DNA of 64,000 bases from Leptolyngbya boryana PCC 6306 (lineage in GTDB: Bacteria; Cyanobacteriota; Cyanobacteriia; Leptolyngbyales; Leptolyngbyaceae): contig NZ_KB731324.1 of NCBI RefSeq assembly GCF_000353285.1, positions 1,444,577 to 1,508,576 of the forward strand. The letters run 5' to 3'. The notes under the pieces are model-generated. The model was not told the DNA's origin. It ran no database searches and worked only from the letters and a program-made list of their open reading frames with translations. This document shows, in pieces, positions 1 to 6,755 of the stretch (position 1 is its first letter; each line of letters begins with the position of its first letter). The position numbers and the translations under genes are program-made.

Positions 1-285
1 GCGGGGCATCGCCTCACTGGGGACGGCATTTACAAAATTGTGAGGGAAACGGCAGAGAAAGCGGGCATCAAGAAGATTCTTAGCCCTCACAGAATTCGGC
101 ACTCAGGGATTACAGAAGCGCTAGAACTCACGAATGGCGATGTTCGTAAGGTTCAAAAGCTCTCTCGACATGCTTCGGTGAATACTGTCCTTCTCTATGA
201 CGACTCTCGGAAGAATACTCAGGGTGAGATGAGCGAATTGCTTGCGCGATCGCTGAAAACTGGGCAAGACTCGACTTCGGCTTAA
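1..285 (+). CDS. Tyrosine recombinase (phage integrase), C-terminal part, cut by window edge
   Basis: The reading frame is open from base 1, so the gene starts outside the window. The visible 94 residues hold the end of the catalytic domain of a tyrosine recombinase: HRIRHS supplies the HxxR box, LSRHAS the second conserved His, and TVLLYDD the Tyr nucleophile. Such enzymes integrate and excise prophages and related elements, often at tRNA genes. The tRNA-Val 3' fragment at 20499-20552 fits as the far attachment site of the same element. The core and arm-binding domains cannot be seen, so integrity is unknown. Confidence 0.85.
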   Translation, partial: AGHRLTGDGIYKIVRETAEKAGIKKILSPHRIRHSGITEALELTNGDVRKVQKLSRHASVNTVLLYDDSRKNTQGEMSELLARSLKTGQDSTSA

Positions 286-319
286 TCGGCTATCATGCTT
301 GGGTCGATCGAGGGCAGAT

Positions 320-655
320 ATGCGAGACAACGATGAAATTATTCGGATTGCGGCTGAGATGCAATCGCAGATTCGAGACGGTTTGGTGAAATTGATTCAG
401 AACGGCGCGCCGATCGGAGTCATGCACCCACTGATCGAAACTTTGGATCGGCTAGAACGAGTTCCGAGTGACTTGGCTGAGCCTCGGCACGGGGAGATCA
501 GAGAGATTAGCCCTCCACATTTGGCGGAGTTCTATGTAGATCCGTGGCGGGAAAGAGCATTGCAGGCAGAGGCAGAATTGCAGCATCGCGTGGTGTTAGC
601 AGCAGTCGGGCAACCGCCTGAATCATTAGCGATCGCTGAAGAAGTAGGACATTAA
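320..655 (+). CDS. Hypothetical protein, 111 aa
   Basis: Not recognised. It is a soluble, mostly helical, acidic protein with no membrane segment. The ATG at 320 follows an AGGG-like ribosome site; an in-frame TTG at 299 would add 7 residues. It lies between the integrase and a perfect hairpin at 669-697, which separates it from the convergent Acb2-like gene. Confidence 0.6.
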   Translation: MRDNDEIIRIAAEMQSQIRDGLVKLIQNGAPIGVMHPLIETLDRLERVPSDLAEPRHGEIREISPPHLAEFYVDPWRERALQAEAELQHRVVLAAVGQPPESLAIAEEVGH

Positions 656-668
656 AAGCCGAGTTGCA

Positions 669-697
669 GATGTTACCGTAATTAGTTACGGTAACAT
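669..697. terminator. Perfect 13-bp hairpin between convergent genes
   Basis: GATGTTACCGTAA and TTACGGTAACATC form a perfect 13-bp stem with a TTAG loop. It sits between the stop codons of two convergent genes (655 and 708). There is no long T-tract on either side, so it may be a weak bidirectional terminator. A binding site for a dimeric regulator is the alternative. Confidence 0.5.
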
Positions 698-707
698 CCC
701 TCAAAGC

Positions 708-896
708 CTAGCCTAGCTTTGCTCTCACAAAGCAGTCTTTCGCTTCCAGAAGCTTTCGCATTCCTGTTGATTTTTCCGCTCCATCTGGAAGGGATTTGTC
801 CATTAGTTCCGCTAGTTCTGCGATCGGCTTGCTCACTTCTTGTAGATGCGGCGGCAAGTGCTCGAACGTAAAATACTTGTCAACATTGGTCGGCAT
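708..896 (-). CDS. Acb2/Tad1-like cyclic-nucleotide sponge family protein (putative anti-CBASS/anti-Thoeris)
   Basis: The 62-residue protein reads YFTFEHLPPHLQEVSKP, then ...LPDGAEKSTGMRKLLEAKD. This resembles the short helical-hairpin family of phage proteins that includes T4 Vs.4/Acb2 and Tad1-type sponges, with the pattern P.(G/A)EKS...RKLEEA near the C-terminus. Known members bind cyclic oligonucleotides or gcADPR and so block CBASS or Thoeris signalling. ATG 896 is chosen because GGAG lies 9 nt upstream; GTG 929 and ATG 902 are alternatives. It is transcribed against the neighbouring phage genes, as accessory genes often are. The family call is from remembered sequence pattern; the bound nucleotide is not predictable. 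Confidence 0.65.
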   Translation of the reverse strand: MPTNVDKYFTFEHLPPHLQEVSKPIAELAELMDKSLPDGAEKSTGMRKLLEAKDCFVRAKLG

Positions 897-954
897 AGCC
901 ATAAACTCCGAGTGATGGGTACGATCCACATTCTTCCTGCACTGTTGCCGCCTG

Positions 955-1037
955 TTGCATGGTGAGAATCGAACTCACGTCCTCTGCCATCCACAGTATC
1001 TAATCCCTTTCGGGGAGAATCCCTGAGCTGCACACAA
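955..1037 (-). ncRNA. tRNA-like element with T-arm and acceptor but no canonical D/anticodon arms
   Basis: Read on the reverse strand, TTGTGTG at the 5' end pairs with CATGCAA at the 3' end (7 bp, two G-U). Just inside the 3' strand is a perfect T-arm, GTGAG-TTCGATT-CTCAC. Total length is 83 nt. The interior starts with a D-stem-like GCTCA, but I cannot fold a normal anticodon arm; it holds a CCC-GAAA-GGG mini-hairpin and the string GGATTAGATAC. It may be a degenerate phage tRNA or a tRNA mimic. It lies just upstream of the Acb2-like gene on the same strand. Confidence 0.45.
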
Positions 1038-1170
1038 CAGATAATCAATGCCCAGTATCATTAATCTTTCGAGATGGTCTCTCGCTAGCAAAGAATTTGA
1101 TCCCTCCATCGTTCAGGAGCGCGGCTTGCCACTGGTGAAGAATGCGATCGCCCAAATATTCTAACCACGA

Positions 1171-1199
1171 TCGACATTTCCGAAGCACGGCACTATAAT
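1171..1199 (+). promoter_or_regulatory. Sigma70-type promoter for the HU gene
   Basis: TCGACA at 1171-1176 and a perfect TATAAT at 1194-1199 are separated by 17 bp, ending 25 bp before the HU start codon. The boxes match the vegetative consensus at 5/6 and 6/6. Confidence 0.6.
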
Positions 1200-1224
1200 T
1201 CAGCGCAGAATTGGATTTCAACAA

Positions 1225-1500
1225 ATGAATCGAGCAGAATTGATTGATGCAATCTCAGCAAAAGTAGACGGGACAAAGAAAGATATTGACGCGATCGTGG
1301 GAGCAGCGATCGACACGATCGCGGGTGCTGTTGCCGATGGGGATAAGGTCACGATCGTTGGGTTTGGTACGTTTGAGGCGCGAGATAGACAAGCTCGTGA
1401 AGGTCGCAATCCGAAAACAGGCGAGGCACTGAAAATCCCTGCTACCCGCGTTCCTGCTTTCAGTGCTGGAAAAGCATTTAAAGAGCGAGTCGCGAACTAG
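1225..1500 (+). CDS. HU family histone-like DNA-binding protein
   Basis: The 91-residue protein has full HU length. It begins MNRAELIDAIS, carries VTIVGFGTFE at the start of the beta-arm, and ends with FSAGKAFKERV. The DNA-intercalating arm tip is GRNPKTGE (the N-P motif). HU bends DNA and supports recombination, replication and repression. It is monocistronic, with its own promoter at 1171-1199. Because it lies inside the integrated element, it is probably a phage-borne paralogue that could help integration or packaging rather than the host's main HU. Confidence 0.93.
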   Translation: MNRAELIDAISAKVDGTKKDIDAIVGAAIDTIAGAVADGDKVTIVGFGTFEARDRQAREGRNPKTGEALKIPATRVPAFSAGKAFKERVAN

Positions 1501-1650
1501 AATGACTCGAAAGGAGCTAAGCTCCCTTCCAACTGCGCGTTCTGGGGGATCAGGACGCGATTTTTTGCTTGATTTTTGGGAGTGCCCGATCGATACTGTA
1601 CGGGTTAATCCATGACGGATTCTCGACTTGGGAACAGTACGCCAATGTTT

Positions 1651-1677
1651 AAGCCTCTGCCCGTTGGGTGGGGGCTT
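1651..1677 (-). terminator. Possible terminator of the 3597-1682 reverse operon
   Basis: An imperfect 12-bp stem (AAGCCTCTGCCC / GGGTGGGGGCTT, three G-U pairs) with a GTT loop lies just beyond the stop codon of the last gene in the reverse operon. There is no clear U-tract, so the call is weak. Confidence 0.35.
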
Positions 1678-1681
1678 TGCT

Positions 1682-2155
1682 CTAGCGATGCTCTCCACAC
1701 ATCGTTTTCCCGATCGCGACTTCTGCCACCATCGGCACAACAATATCACCGATCCACAAATGCCCTTGCTGCTTATTTGGCATCGTAATCGGCGCACGTT
1801 TGGTCGGATTAATCTCGGTTGGATAGCCTAGCTGCATCAAAATTCCCCGCTGATTAATCCTGTCTGGCACGGAAGGAATCAGCGATCGTACATCCGCCGT
1901 CAACTGAATCAAACCATCGCGGCATGAGCCAAACGACTCGTAAGACGAGACAATCCAGAAGTTGAACTTGATCGATTCGCGTTCGTTGCGCTCCTCTGGT
2001 GTGCCCGACCATCCGGTAAAGTCGCAGATTCCGAAGCGCTGACCAGGGACAGTGCAATCATCCTGAAATGCAGCCGTGAAGCCTAGCTCCGTGGCGAACA
2101 GTTGCTCGATGTCTCCGAACAGTTGAGAGATTAGCGCGCCGTATCGAGAAGCCAT
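1682..2155 (-). CDS. Hypothetical phage protein, 157 aa
   Basis: Not recognised by family. It is a soluble mixed alpha/beta protein, last gene of a five-gene reverse operon that starts with an HK97-gp10-like protein, and only 4 nt separate it from the gene before. In tailed phages the genes after gp10-type proteins usually encode head-tail completion or tail-terminator proteins, so a neck/tail role is possible by position only. Confidence 0.6.
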   Translation of the reverse strand: MASRYGALISQLFGDIEQLFATELGFTAAFQDDCTVPGQRFGICDFTGWSGTPEERNERESIKFNFWIVSSYESFGSCRDGLIQLTADVRSLIPSVPDRINQRGILMQLGYPTEINPTKRAPITMPNKQQGHLWIGDIVVPMVAEVAIGKTMCGEHR

Positions 2156-2159
2156 GTTC

Positions 2160-2504
2160 CTATGAACCCTCGATCGTGACCTTGAAGCCTGGGCGAGGCT
2201 GCAAGATGCCCACTGCCAAGCCTTCTAAATCTTCTTCTGTTACGCCAGTTGTGTTGAAAATTGGTTGCGATGGCGGATTCGCTTCTTCTGTTGCCTTAGC
2301 TTCCTCTCTCGCTTTGTGGATATACGCTCTCAATAATTCTGTAGCGTCCTCGCTCAAAACGTTGATTCGCCCCAAGTTAAACCCTGTCTGTTCTGGGGTT
2401 GTATCTGAGTTCAGGTTAGCTCGCTGTGAAAGCTGTCGAATCGCAAAGACATGTTGAAACGCCTGTTCAAGGTCGGCTAAACCCTTGCATTCATTCGTGG
2501 TCAT
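2160..2504 (-). CDS. Hypothetical phage protein, 114 aa
   Basis: Not recognised. The N-terminal half is helical (DLEQAFQHVFAIRQLSQRA) and the C-terminal half resembles a short beta domain (GLAVGILQPRPGFKVTIEGS). Its start overlaps the stop of the upstream gene by 4 nt (ATGA), showing translational coupling within the reverse operon. One copy of the GTTCTGGGG motif (2390) lies inside it. Confidence 0.6.
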   Translation of the reverse strand: MTTNECKGLADLEQAFQHVFAIRQLSQRANLNSDTTPEQTGFNLGRINVLSEDATELLRAYIHKAREEAKATEEANPPSQPIFNTTGVTEEDLEGLAVGILQPRPGFKVTIEGS

Positions 2505-2896
2505 TGATAGTTAACTCCTGTTTCAACAGTGTTTAGTTCCAGTAGATCCAGCGATACATAGGTTCCATCGTCAGTCATGGTATCCCCTTCAACCGCACAT
2601 GGCACAACAGGCTGATCATCTCGAACTTGAATCGAATAGGTTCCGTGGCTCGATCCCTGAGCCATCCACCAATCTGCCGAAACCTTCACCGAATGCCGAT
2701 GACCTGCGACCTCTGATCCAGTTTTCCAGTTCTTCTGGCTCCATCCCTTGTCATCGTGAGCAAAGATTTCAACAGGCTCGATCGCTCCATTTGCAGGCTG
2801 GAAGTAGAGTTTTGTCGTGAGAAATCCTAAGCGTCGGAAAATCTTCGACACTCGAGAATCAACCTTAGTCAGCCGATCGGGAATTCGCCGCTTCAT
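2501..2896 (-). CDS. Hypothetical phage protein, 131 aa (possible head-tail connector-type)
   Basis: Not firmly recognised. The protein is beta-rich in its middle (TTKLYFQPANGAIEPVEIF, GTYSIQVRDDQ) and starts with a basic helix. It overlaps both neighbours by 4 nt. Its place directly after the small membrane protein and the gp10-like protein suggests a virion assembly role, but no signature residue proves this. Confidence 0.55.
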   Translation of the reverse strand: MKRRIPDRLTKVDSRVSKIFRRLGFLTTKLYFQPANGAIEPVEIFAHDDKGWSQKNWKTGSEVAGHRHSVKVSADWWMAQGSSHGTYSIQVRDDQPVVPCAVEGDTMTDDGTYVSLDLLELNTVETGVNYQ

Positions 2897-3078
2897 CGCA
2901 TCGCCCTCTCTTCAATCAGTGCAGGAAGCCAAACCGCGATCGCAATGAGATAGCAAATCAGCCAGTCTTGATCGCTCTCGGCTCCAGACATCAGGCAGGA
3001 TTGCTCGAATTCTTCTTTTCGCAGCAGCACAAACAGAATCCCACCAAGCAAATAGAGTCCAACCAATAGGCTAATCAT
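2893..3078 (-). CDS. Small membrane protein, 61 aa
   Basis: Two hydrophobic segments are visible: residues 1-18 (MISLLVGLYLLGGILFVLL) and about 37-53 (DWLICYLIAIAVWLPALI). The family is unknown. The start codon lies inside the end of the upstream 38-aa gene (8-nt overlap) and the stop overlaps the next gene by 4 nt. Holin-like or accessory membrane roles are possible. Confidence 0.5.
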   Translation of the reverse strand: MISLLVGLYLLGGILFVLLRKEEFEQSCLMSGAESDQDWLICYLIAIAVWLPALIEERAMR

Positions 3079-3187
3079 GTCTCACCCATTTGATTCGATA
3101 GGCGATCGCGTCCACAATCGTTTCGTTCGTCGCCAAAGACAGCGCCGCGATCGACAACACCAAAACTGAAAACCCTAGAAGAATCAT
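3071..3187 (-). CDS. One-helix micro-protein, 38 aa
   Basis: ATG at 3187 opens a 38-codon frame that starts MILLGFSVLVLSIAALSLA, a single transmembrane helix, followed by a polar tail. Its end overlaps the start of the next small membrane gene by 8 nt (ATGATTAG), and it starts 17 nt after the gp10-like stop, so it is placed like a real operon member. There is no known family. Confidence 0.45.
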   Translation of the reverse strand: MILLGFSVLVLSIAALSLATNETIVDAIAYRIKWVRHD

Positions 3188-3204
3188 AGTTACGGGGAAC
3201 GACA

Positions 3205-3597
3205 TCAGCTTAAAGATTCCCCGATCGCTTGCTCAACATTCGCCCTCAACCGATCCTCAACGCCTTGCATATCGACTTCCGAGGGAGCTAGTACCCCGAT
3301 TCGCGTTGTTCTGGGGGAAAAGAGTGAAGGGGACGGATAACCGTTTGGATAGCGCTTTGAGGAATAGAGCTTGTAAGGGTATTGCTCGCCAGAGTAACTG
3401 ACAGAATTTGTGACCTGTCCAGACAGCTTTTCGGGAGATGCGCGTTGACTAATCCGATACCGACTCGCAAGCAGCCCTGTTTTGCGGGGTGCATTCAGCA
3501 CCAAATCGGCAAGCACATCGTCTAGGGTCCGATTGACCCCACTTGCCGCTGCCTTGAGAATACGGGCTTGAAGTGCTGAGATTGCAGAGATTGTCAC
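3205..3597 (-). CDS. HK97-gp10-like virion morphogenesis protein
   Basis: The 130-aa protein has the layout of HK97-gp10/tail-completion proteins: an N-terminal helix, then LADLVLNAPRKTGLLASRYRI. The phrase 'aP.ktG.L..s' is the family's best-conserved patch. A beta section with NSVSYSGEQYPYKLYSSKRYPNG (short Tyr/Pro loops) follows, then a C-terminal helix. Such proteins join head and tail. It is first in the reverse operon, and the divergent promoter region is 3598-3691. Confidence 0.6.
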   Translation of the reverse strand: MTISAISALQARILKAAASGVNRTLDDVLADLVLNAPRKTGLLASRYRISQRASPEKLSGQVTNSVSYSGEQYPYKLYSSKRYPNGYPSPSLFSPRTTRIGVLAPSEVDMQGVEDRLRANVEQAIGESLS

Positions 3598-3691
3598 CGT
3601 TGTGTAAAAAAGGACTTAGGATTTTCTTAAGAATTCCCGAATCCGCTTAACTCCCCCACCTACAAGGTTTGCCAGCTCTCCGGAGGCTCTT

Positions 3692-3907
3692 TTGAAAATC
3701 GACTTCTCAATGATGACGATCGACCCCAGCGATCCAACCACTGTATTCCTGTTCTGTCCTAACCTCGAACCGATTAACTACGCGATCGCGCATCCAGACG
3801 ACGCGCTGAAACAGGCACAGGAATCTTATCCAAAAGTCGAGAGAATTATCGTTCGATACCGAGAGTTTAGCTGTCCAATCACAGCGAAATGTATGGATTT
3901 GGTATAG
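3692..3907 (+). CDS. Hypothetical protein, 71 aa
   Basis: Not recognised. A TTG start at 3692 is preceded by CGGAGG with good spacing; ATG 3707 or 3710 is possible. The protein looks like a small alpha/beta fold (TTVFLFCPN, HPDDALKQAQESYPKVERIIVRYRE). It is the first gene on the forward strand after the divergent region. Confidence 0.5.
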   Translation: MKIDFSMMTIDPSDPTTVFLFCPNLEPINYAIAHPDDALKQAQESYPKVERIIVRYREFSCPITAKCMDLV

Positions 3908-3977
3908 TTGCGGGCTTTTCGGATGTCTCGATCGTGCTTTGCGTATAGAAGCGAATCACCCTAACCGTTCTCAGAAA

Positions 3978-4289
3978 ATGTCACGCCAGCCTGTCTCTGC
4001 TCGCGCACGAATGCTTGAACAATTCAGGCAAGAAACGAAGAGGCGATCCATAATCCATCGCTTTAAAGTTGGAGATTTCATTCGCCCTCGCTGTCCTGAA
4101 TCAAGACTCAACGATCGACGTGCCTCGATCGAGGTGATTGCCACTTCCTTCGATCGCATGACTGTCAAAGCCACTTACCCCAATGGCTACGTGATCGAAA
4201 TTCCGCTCGCAAAAATGTCTTCCTATGTACCAGAACCCCAAAGAAGACGCAAGATCGGGAATGCTGGAAAGAAGGAAGTCCGTGCCTGA
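3978..4289 (+). CDS. Hypothetical basic protein, 103 aa
   Basis: Not recognised. A basic N-terminal helix precedes a compact beta-rich part (FKVGDFIRPRC, IEVIATSFDRMTVKATYPNGYVIEIPLAKM) that looks like a small SH3-like or KOW-type barrel. ATG 3978 is preferred over TTG 3939. It lies just upstream of the terminase-small-like gene. Confidence 0.5.
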   Translation: MSRQPVSARARMLEQFRQETKRRSIIHRFKVGDFIRPRCPESRLNDRRASIEVIATSFDRMTVKATYPNGYVIEIPLAKMSSYVPEPQRRRKIGNAGKKEVRA

Positions 4290-4311
4290 GTCGGAAGAAC
4301 CGCTATTTTGA

Positions 4312-4989
4312 TTGAGTGTGGATCAGTCTTGGGCACAGCAACCGAATGAGAATGACGTGTGGTTCGCTAGATTCACACACTATCGACTCATGGGCGAGAA
4401 GCGATCTCTTCTGGGTTGCTACAACGATGAAATCGTCCGATCGAATCCCGAAAAACGCGATCGCGCCAAATCGATTCCGAAGTCTTGGAGTGAAGCTGCT
4501 AAGCGCTTTTCGTGGAAAGAGCGCGCAGAAGCTTGGGACAAGTGGGGAGCGATCGAACTCGAAAGTAGCGTGATCGAGGCGCGATCGAACCACTGGCAGA
4601 AGCGGATCGCGCTAGAGGATAAATGGCTCTCGAAAGAAGCAGCTTTGCGCGATCGGGCTTATCAATGGGTTGAAGACTATCTCTATGGACGGGTGCAAGA
4701 ATCCCGTGTTACCAAAAAAGAGAAGTTCAGCGACGAAAAAGGACATAGCTCTGAGGAATCAACTGTAGAGATTCCCCAAGCTCCGCCCCAATGGGTGCTA
4801 GAGCGCTTTGTGGGTAGACGGAACTATGAGAAGCACTTGAATGCGTTGTATGGGCTTGCTCAACAGCTATTGCAACTAGAAGGCACGTCAGAGGATTTGC
4901 AGCGGGTCAAGGCACTGACTCAAGCAACACTCGAGAGTCTCTTACTCTCAGAAGGTGCGGAAGAATTGCGGGCATTTTTGAACAAGTAG
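4312..4989 (+). CDS. Putative terminase small subunit-like protein
   Basis: The 225-aa protein starts with a region typical of small-terminase-like phage proteins: NENDVWFARFTHYRLMG, a Ser-rich turn, then SWSEAAKRFSWKERAEAWD. Long helices follow (residues about 85-120 and 165-220). Small terminases recognise phage DNA for packaging. No large terminase follows in this window, which is unusual. There is no ATG at the start; TTG 4312 or GTG 4318 must be used. Confidence 0.45.
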   Translation: MSVDQSWAQQPNENDVWFARFTHYRLMGEKRSLLGCYNDEIVRSNPEKRDRAKSIPKSWSEAAKRFSWKERAEAWDKWGAIELESSVIEARSNHWQKRIALEDKWLSKEAALRDRAYQWVEDYLYGRVQESRVTKKEKFSDEKGHSSEESTVEIPQAPPQWVLERFVGRRNYEKHLNALYGLAQQLLQLEGTSEDLQRVKALTQATLESLLLSEGAEELRAFLNK

Positions 4990-5034
4990 TTAAAATGCAG
5001 GGTACTTTTCAGACATCTGAATCAACCTGTTGCT

Positions 5035-5148
5035 ATGCCTCCATATCCCGTCATTCTTCTTGCTCGACTAACCTTGTCAGGATTACTGCTCTCGACTCTG
5101 ATTGTTCTGGGGGCGATCGCGCTCAAGGCTTTGGGGATAGGACGATGA
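5035..5148 (+). CDS. One-helix micro-protein, 37 aa
   Basis: ATG 5035 opens a frame encoding MPPYPVILLARLTLSGLLL and a further hydrophobic stretch ending KALGIGR, a single membrane helix. Its stop overlaps the next ATG in an ATGA tetranucleotide (5145-5148). This coupling supports a true gene. Holin/antiholin-like or unknown function. One GTTCTGGGGG motif (5104) lies within it. Confidence 0.45.
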   Translation: MPPYPVILLARLTLSGLLLSTLIVLGAIALKALGIGR

Positions 5149-5339
5149 GAAATCGCAAGCGAGATCGCGTCCCTAGTCGAAGCCAGTTGAGAACGAAACC
5201 GGGAAACATCTGTCCACTGTGCAAAAATCGCGTCTCGGCTCCTCCAAGAAATCCACGCAATTGGCTCGAAAACGGGATTATTTCAAGATTTTGTCATCCT
5301 AATTGCATTGCGCCGATCGACCCAGAGGAAATTCGATGA
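5145..5339 (+). CDS. Small zinc-ribbon-like protein, 64 aa
   Basis: A basic N-terminus (MRNRKRDRVPSRSQLR) is followed by CPLC and, about 30 residues later, FCHPNC. This is a Cys4 or Cys3His arrangement likely to bind zinc. It is coupled to the preceding micro-protein by ATGA and to the following gene by another 4-nt overlap. A DNA- or RNA-binding role is inferred from the basic tail only. Confidence 0.5.
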   Translation: MRNRKRDRVPSRSQLRTKPGNICPLCKNRVSAPPRNPRNWLENGIISRFCHPNCIAPIDPEEIR

Positions 5340-5695
5340 AGCGATTTAGAACACAGTATCGAGACGAACTAACCCAGTGGACAGGACCTGACATTGAGGC
5401 AGAGACTTGGGACAAAGCACAGTCGATCGCGCATTCTCTGAGTGTGATTGAGCAAGCAATCCAGAATCGCGCCTTGTATCTCCAAGTGGTTGCTGAGAAT
5501 CCACCGCTCGATATGATCGCGATCGAGGTCACACTCGACAGCGGCAAATCGTTCAAGATCGTTTCTGAGGTTCCCACCATTGCGGCGGCATATCTACTTG
5601 TAGCAACGCATTGCAGCCAACACGGGTTAATTCCTCTCGAAATGCGACTGCTACTAGAGCACGAACCAATCGTGGAGCCGCCCGAACTATGGTGA
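5336..5695 (+). CDS. Hypothetical protein, 119 aa
   Basis: Not recognised. It is an acidic alpha/beta protein without membrane segments. ATG 5336 overlaps the zinc-ribbon stop by 4 nt. The C-terminus overlaps the next start by 7 nt. Part of the tightly packed forward phage operon. Confidence 0.55.
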   Translation: MKRFRTQYRDELTQWTGPDIEAETWDKAQSIAHSLSVIEQAIQNRALYLQVVAENPPLDMIAIEVTLDSGKSFKIVSEVPTIAAAYLLVATHCSQHGLIPLEMRLLLEHEPIVEPPELW

Positions 5696-6087
5696 AGTAT
5701 GCCAGTATCGTGATCCGTATGGTGAGCAACCCGCTTACAGGAGAAAGTTACATCGATCGATATGTTTGGGATGGTGAGCCGCACTTGCCTGTACAGCTTG
5801 ATTTTTGGGCTAGAGCGGATATCAAGAACATGCCGTGGACACTCGAAATTATCAAGCAGGACTACATGCGGTTAAACGCGATCGCAGTTCGTACTGATAT
5901 TGTTGTGCCGTGGTATGCCTACTATCGGTTTGAGCGCGATGTTTTAGCGATCGTAGATGCAATCAAGAATCTTTTGCGGCGGCTGATTTTAGTTGCAATG
6001 GTTTTTGGGTTTGCTGATGTGCCCATGGCAGAGATTCCATCATGGCGGCATTTAGGAAGAAAACAAAAATGGCGTGATGCCCGTTGA
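5689..6087 (+). CDS. Hypothetical protein, 132 aa
   Basis: Not recognised. ATG 5689 overlaps the end of the previous gene. There is one hydrophobic segment near the C-terminus (LLRRLILVAMVFGFADV), and the N-terminal part is a soluble beta-rich domain. It could be a membrane-associated accessory protein. A short intergenic region with a palindromic operator-like site follows. Confidence 0.5.
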   Translation: MVKYASIVIRMVSNPLTGESYIDRYVWDGEPHLPVQLDFWARADIKNMPWTLEIIKQDYMRLNAIAVRTDIVVPWYAYYRFERDVLAIVDAIKNLLRRLILVAMVFGFADVPMAEIPSWRHLGRKQKWRDAR

Positions 6088-6116
6088 GATCAGCCGTTTT
6101 CTGATGCAACAATAGC

Positions 6117-6132
6117 TCTAGAACGTTCTAGA
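6117..6132. promoter_or_regulatory. Perfect 16-bp palindrome, operator-like
   Basis: TCTAGAACGTTCTAGA is a perfect palindrome ending 12 bp before the start codon at 6145. A near copy, TCTAGAACGTTCTGAA (14/16), lies inside that gene at 6432-6447. Such a position fits an autoregulatory repressor site. Confidence 0.45.
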
Positions 6133-6144
6133 ACGACCGAAACC

Positions 6145-6699
6145 ATGCAAATTCATCGGCACTTCTGCAAAGATCTCTACGGTGAAGCGGGTGAATATCG
6201 CAACTCGGACGGATCGCCGTTGAGTAAAACGATGTTCTACACGAAATACCTGAAAGATTTGGACATTGAGCCATCAAAGGACGATCAGAACCTGGCATTC
6301 GTAACCCATGAAGAGAAACAACTGCTCGATCGCTATCACTCAGCCCGGTTAGCGGGAAAAGCCGCGCTACAAGCGTTCTTGGCTGAGTTAAAGGGTGCGA
6401 TCGTTCCCTCTGAAGTCAAAGTCTCACCTGTTCTAGAACGTTCTGAAACGAATCCGAACGCAATCACCATCACGGTGATGCCGCCTGAACCTAGCCCGAT
6501 CGCGAAGTTGAGAGAACGTATCGAACTGCTCTCGGATTTATGCGATCAACAAATTCTGATTCCAACTTCGGACGTGAAATTATTGCTCGATCGCAAGTCA
6601 ATTTCGGGGTCTGAGCTTTCAGCCTATGGGTTTAGCGTTATTCGTACCGACCTGAGCCAGTCAGGGCAATCACTGTGGAAGGTCAAACGGGCATCCTGA
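6145..6699 (+). CDS. Hypothetical protein, 184 aa (possible DNA-binding regulator)
   Basis: Not recognised by family. Residues about 50-80 are helical (THEEKQLLDRYHSARLAGKAAL), a Pro-rich linker follows, and the C-terminal half has LRERIELLSDLCDQQILIPTSDVKLLLDRKSISGSELSAYGF, which looks like a winged-helix or HTH module. Together with the palindrome at 6117-6132 just upstream, and its near copy inside the gene, this suggests a regulator controlling its own expression. That is inference. Confidence 0.5.
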   Translation: MQIHRHFCKDLYGEAGEYRNSDGSPLSKTMFYTKYLKDLDIEPSKDDQNLAFVTHEEKQLLDRYHSARLAGKAALQAFLAELKGAIVPSEVKVSPVLERSETNPNAITITVMPPEPSPIAKLRERIELLSDLCDQQILIPTSDVKLLLDRKSISGSELSAYGFSVIRTDLSQSGQSLWKVKRAS

Positions 6700-6755
6700 A
6701 TCGTAGGACAGTCCGCGCCTGAAGACGGAATGCGATCGATAATCTCTTCCGTCCC

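Noticed and set aside
955-1037. tmRNA or normal tRNA as explanation of the tRNA-like element
   Set aside because: The length is far too short for tmRNA and no anticodon arm can be formed, so it is only called tRNA-like.
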